Shown here piece by piece: positions 6,797-7,000 of a DNA stretch of 7,000 bases (positions are counted from its first letter, which is position 1; every line of letters starts with the position of its first letter). The notes below the pieces were generated by a model. That model saw nothing but the letters and a program-made list of their open reading frames with translations. It did not search any database and was not told the origin of the DNA. The stretch is from an uncultured Alphaproteobacteria bacterium (GTDB lineage Bacteria > Pseudomonadota > Alphaproteobacteria > Paracaedibacterales > CAIULA01): positions 1 through 7,000 of the forward strand of contig CAIVFQ010000178.1 in NCBI GenBank assembly GCA_903905285.1, in the 5' to 3' direction. The position numbers and the translations under genes were made by a program.

Positions 6797-6824
6797 ATAA
6801 TACTCAAGATAAAAATAAGGTCAA
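6797..6824 (-). promoter_or_regulatory. promoter of tRNA-Leu
   Basis: On the minus strand TTGACC (6819-6824) and TATTAT (6797-6802) are separated by 16 bp, each one mismatch from the sigma-70 consensus. The expected start is near 6790, a few bases before the mature tRNA 5' end at 6785. This is the best promoter visible upstream of yejBE as well. Confidence 0.6.
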
Positions 6825-6900
6825 TAGGATTCAGCAGGTCAGCCTCATTAAAAATGAAAAAGCTTTGTTTCCCCATCAACGATTTGTTAAGCCTTTTTCG

Positions 6901-7000
6901 TTATTCTAAAGACGGTGGAGTTAGAAACACCCGAATATGTCGGGTGCGTGATTGGGTTTTCATAAAAGCCCCCCTTGTTTTTAAAACAGGGTTGCCTTGT
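6901..7000 (-). CDS. possible C-terminal end of a minus-strand gene, or a 20-codon small ORF; unrecognised
   Basis: The minus-strand frame that stops at the TAA at 6901-6903 is open to the window edge. It could be the last 32 residues of a gene lying mostly beyond 7000, reading QGNPVLKTRGAF then MKTQSRTRHIRVFLTPPSLE. Alternatively, the internal ATG (6961-6963, complement) is preceded by AAGGGGGG with a 5-nt spacer, a strong ribosome-site look-alike, which would give a 20-residue basic peptide ending upstream of the tRNA promoter. I recognise neither. The opposite strand is also open from an ATG at 6854 to the edge, but without a ribosome site and with an unnatural composition. The call is weak. 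Confidence 0.25.
   Translation of the reverse strand, partial: QGNPVLKTRGAFMKTQSRTRHIRVFLTPPSLE
6928..6946. terminator. 7-bp GC-rich stem-loop, possible terminator
   Basis: CACCCGA (6928-6934) and TCGGGTG (6940-6946) form a perfect 7-bp stem with a 5-nt loop. Read on the minus strand it is followed by TTTCT, a short and imperfect T-run, so it could end transcription arriving from beyond 7000 before the tRNA promoter. On the plus strand the following bases are not T-rich. It lies inside the possible minus-strand coding end, which would be unusual for a terminator. Confidence 0.35.
6954..6991. repeat. two abutting imperfect inverted repeats
   Basis: GGGTTTT (6954-6960) pairs with AAAAGCCC (6964-6971) around a 3-nt loop with one bulged G. 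Directly next to it, CCCTTGTTTT (6972-6981) pairs with AAAACAGGG (6983-6991) with one bulged T. Together with the stem-loop at 6928-6946 they make three successive hairpin candidates in 64 bp. They may be structured RNA, a compound terminator, or a small palindromic repeat unit. Confidence 0.35.

Noticed and set aside
6520..6879. A 119-codon open frame on the minus strand running across the tRNA-Leu
   Set aside because: It reads through a complete tRNA gene and its promoter and then overlaps yejB out of frame; the composition is not protein-like.
6854..7000. A 49-codon plus-strand frame open to the right edge
   Set aside because: There is no ribosome site, the residue composition is odd, and the same frame stays open backwards through the tRNA promoter and into the tRNA gene, which suggests chance.

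Overview
The window looks like a chromosome segment of a moderately AT-rich Gram-negative bacterium, most likely an alphaproteobacterium. The mix of an MPP-like M16B peptidase, an RlpA lipoprotein, a YejBE-type transporter and a secreted repeat protein beside an IS30-type remnant would suit a host-associated lineage such as Holosporales or Rickettsiales. That placement is inference from gene content, not from a marker gene.

Left edge (1-247): the last 43 codons of an IS30-family transposase run in from outside the window. A 114-bp AT-rich spacer follows. It holds an extended -10 promoter element framed by a perfect 9-bp inverted repeat. Region 248-1240 (+): an unrecognised exported protein with a clear signal peptide and about six Sel1/TPR-like helical repeats arranged as a duplicated two-repeat unit.

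Region 1249-3503 (-): a two-gene operon. An M16B zinc metallopeptidase comes first, and an RlpA-type septal lytic transglycosylase lipoprotein with a SPOR domain overlaps its end by 22 bp. Both products would act in or near the cell envelope. Region 3504-3590 is a short divergent intergenic region. Region 3591-4535 (+): a ZnuA-like periplasmic zinc-binding protein with a His-rich loop. No znuB, znuC or zur gene lies beside it.

Region 4554-6668 (-): two ABC transporter permeases, YejB then YejE, the membrane pair of an oligopeptide/microcin C-type importer. The YejA binding protein and YejF ATPase, commonly in the same operon, are not here. yejB starts only 30 bp downstream of a same-strand tRNA-Leu(CAA) gene (6699-6785) that has its own good promoter, so the tRNA and yejBE may share transcripts. 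The right end (6825-7000) has no recognised gene. It holds three consecutive short inverted repeats and a possible C-terminal end of a minus-strand gene cut by the window edge.

I see no CRISPR array, defence island or clear new multigene system. The least-explained items are the secreted repeat protein with its promoter-centred palindrome, and the structured right end.
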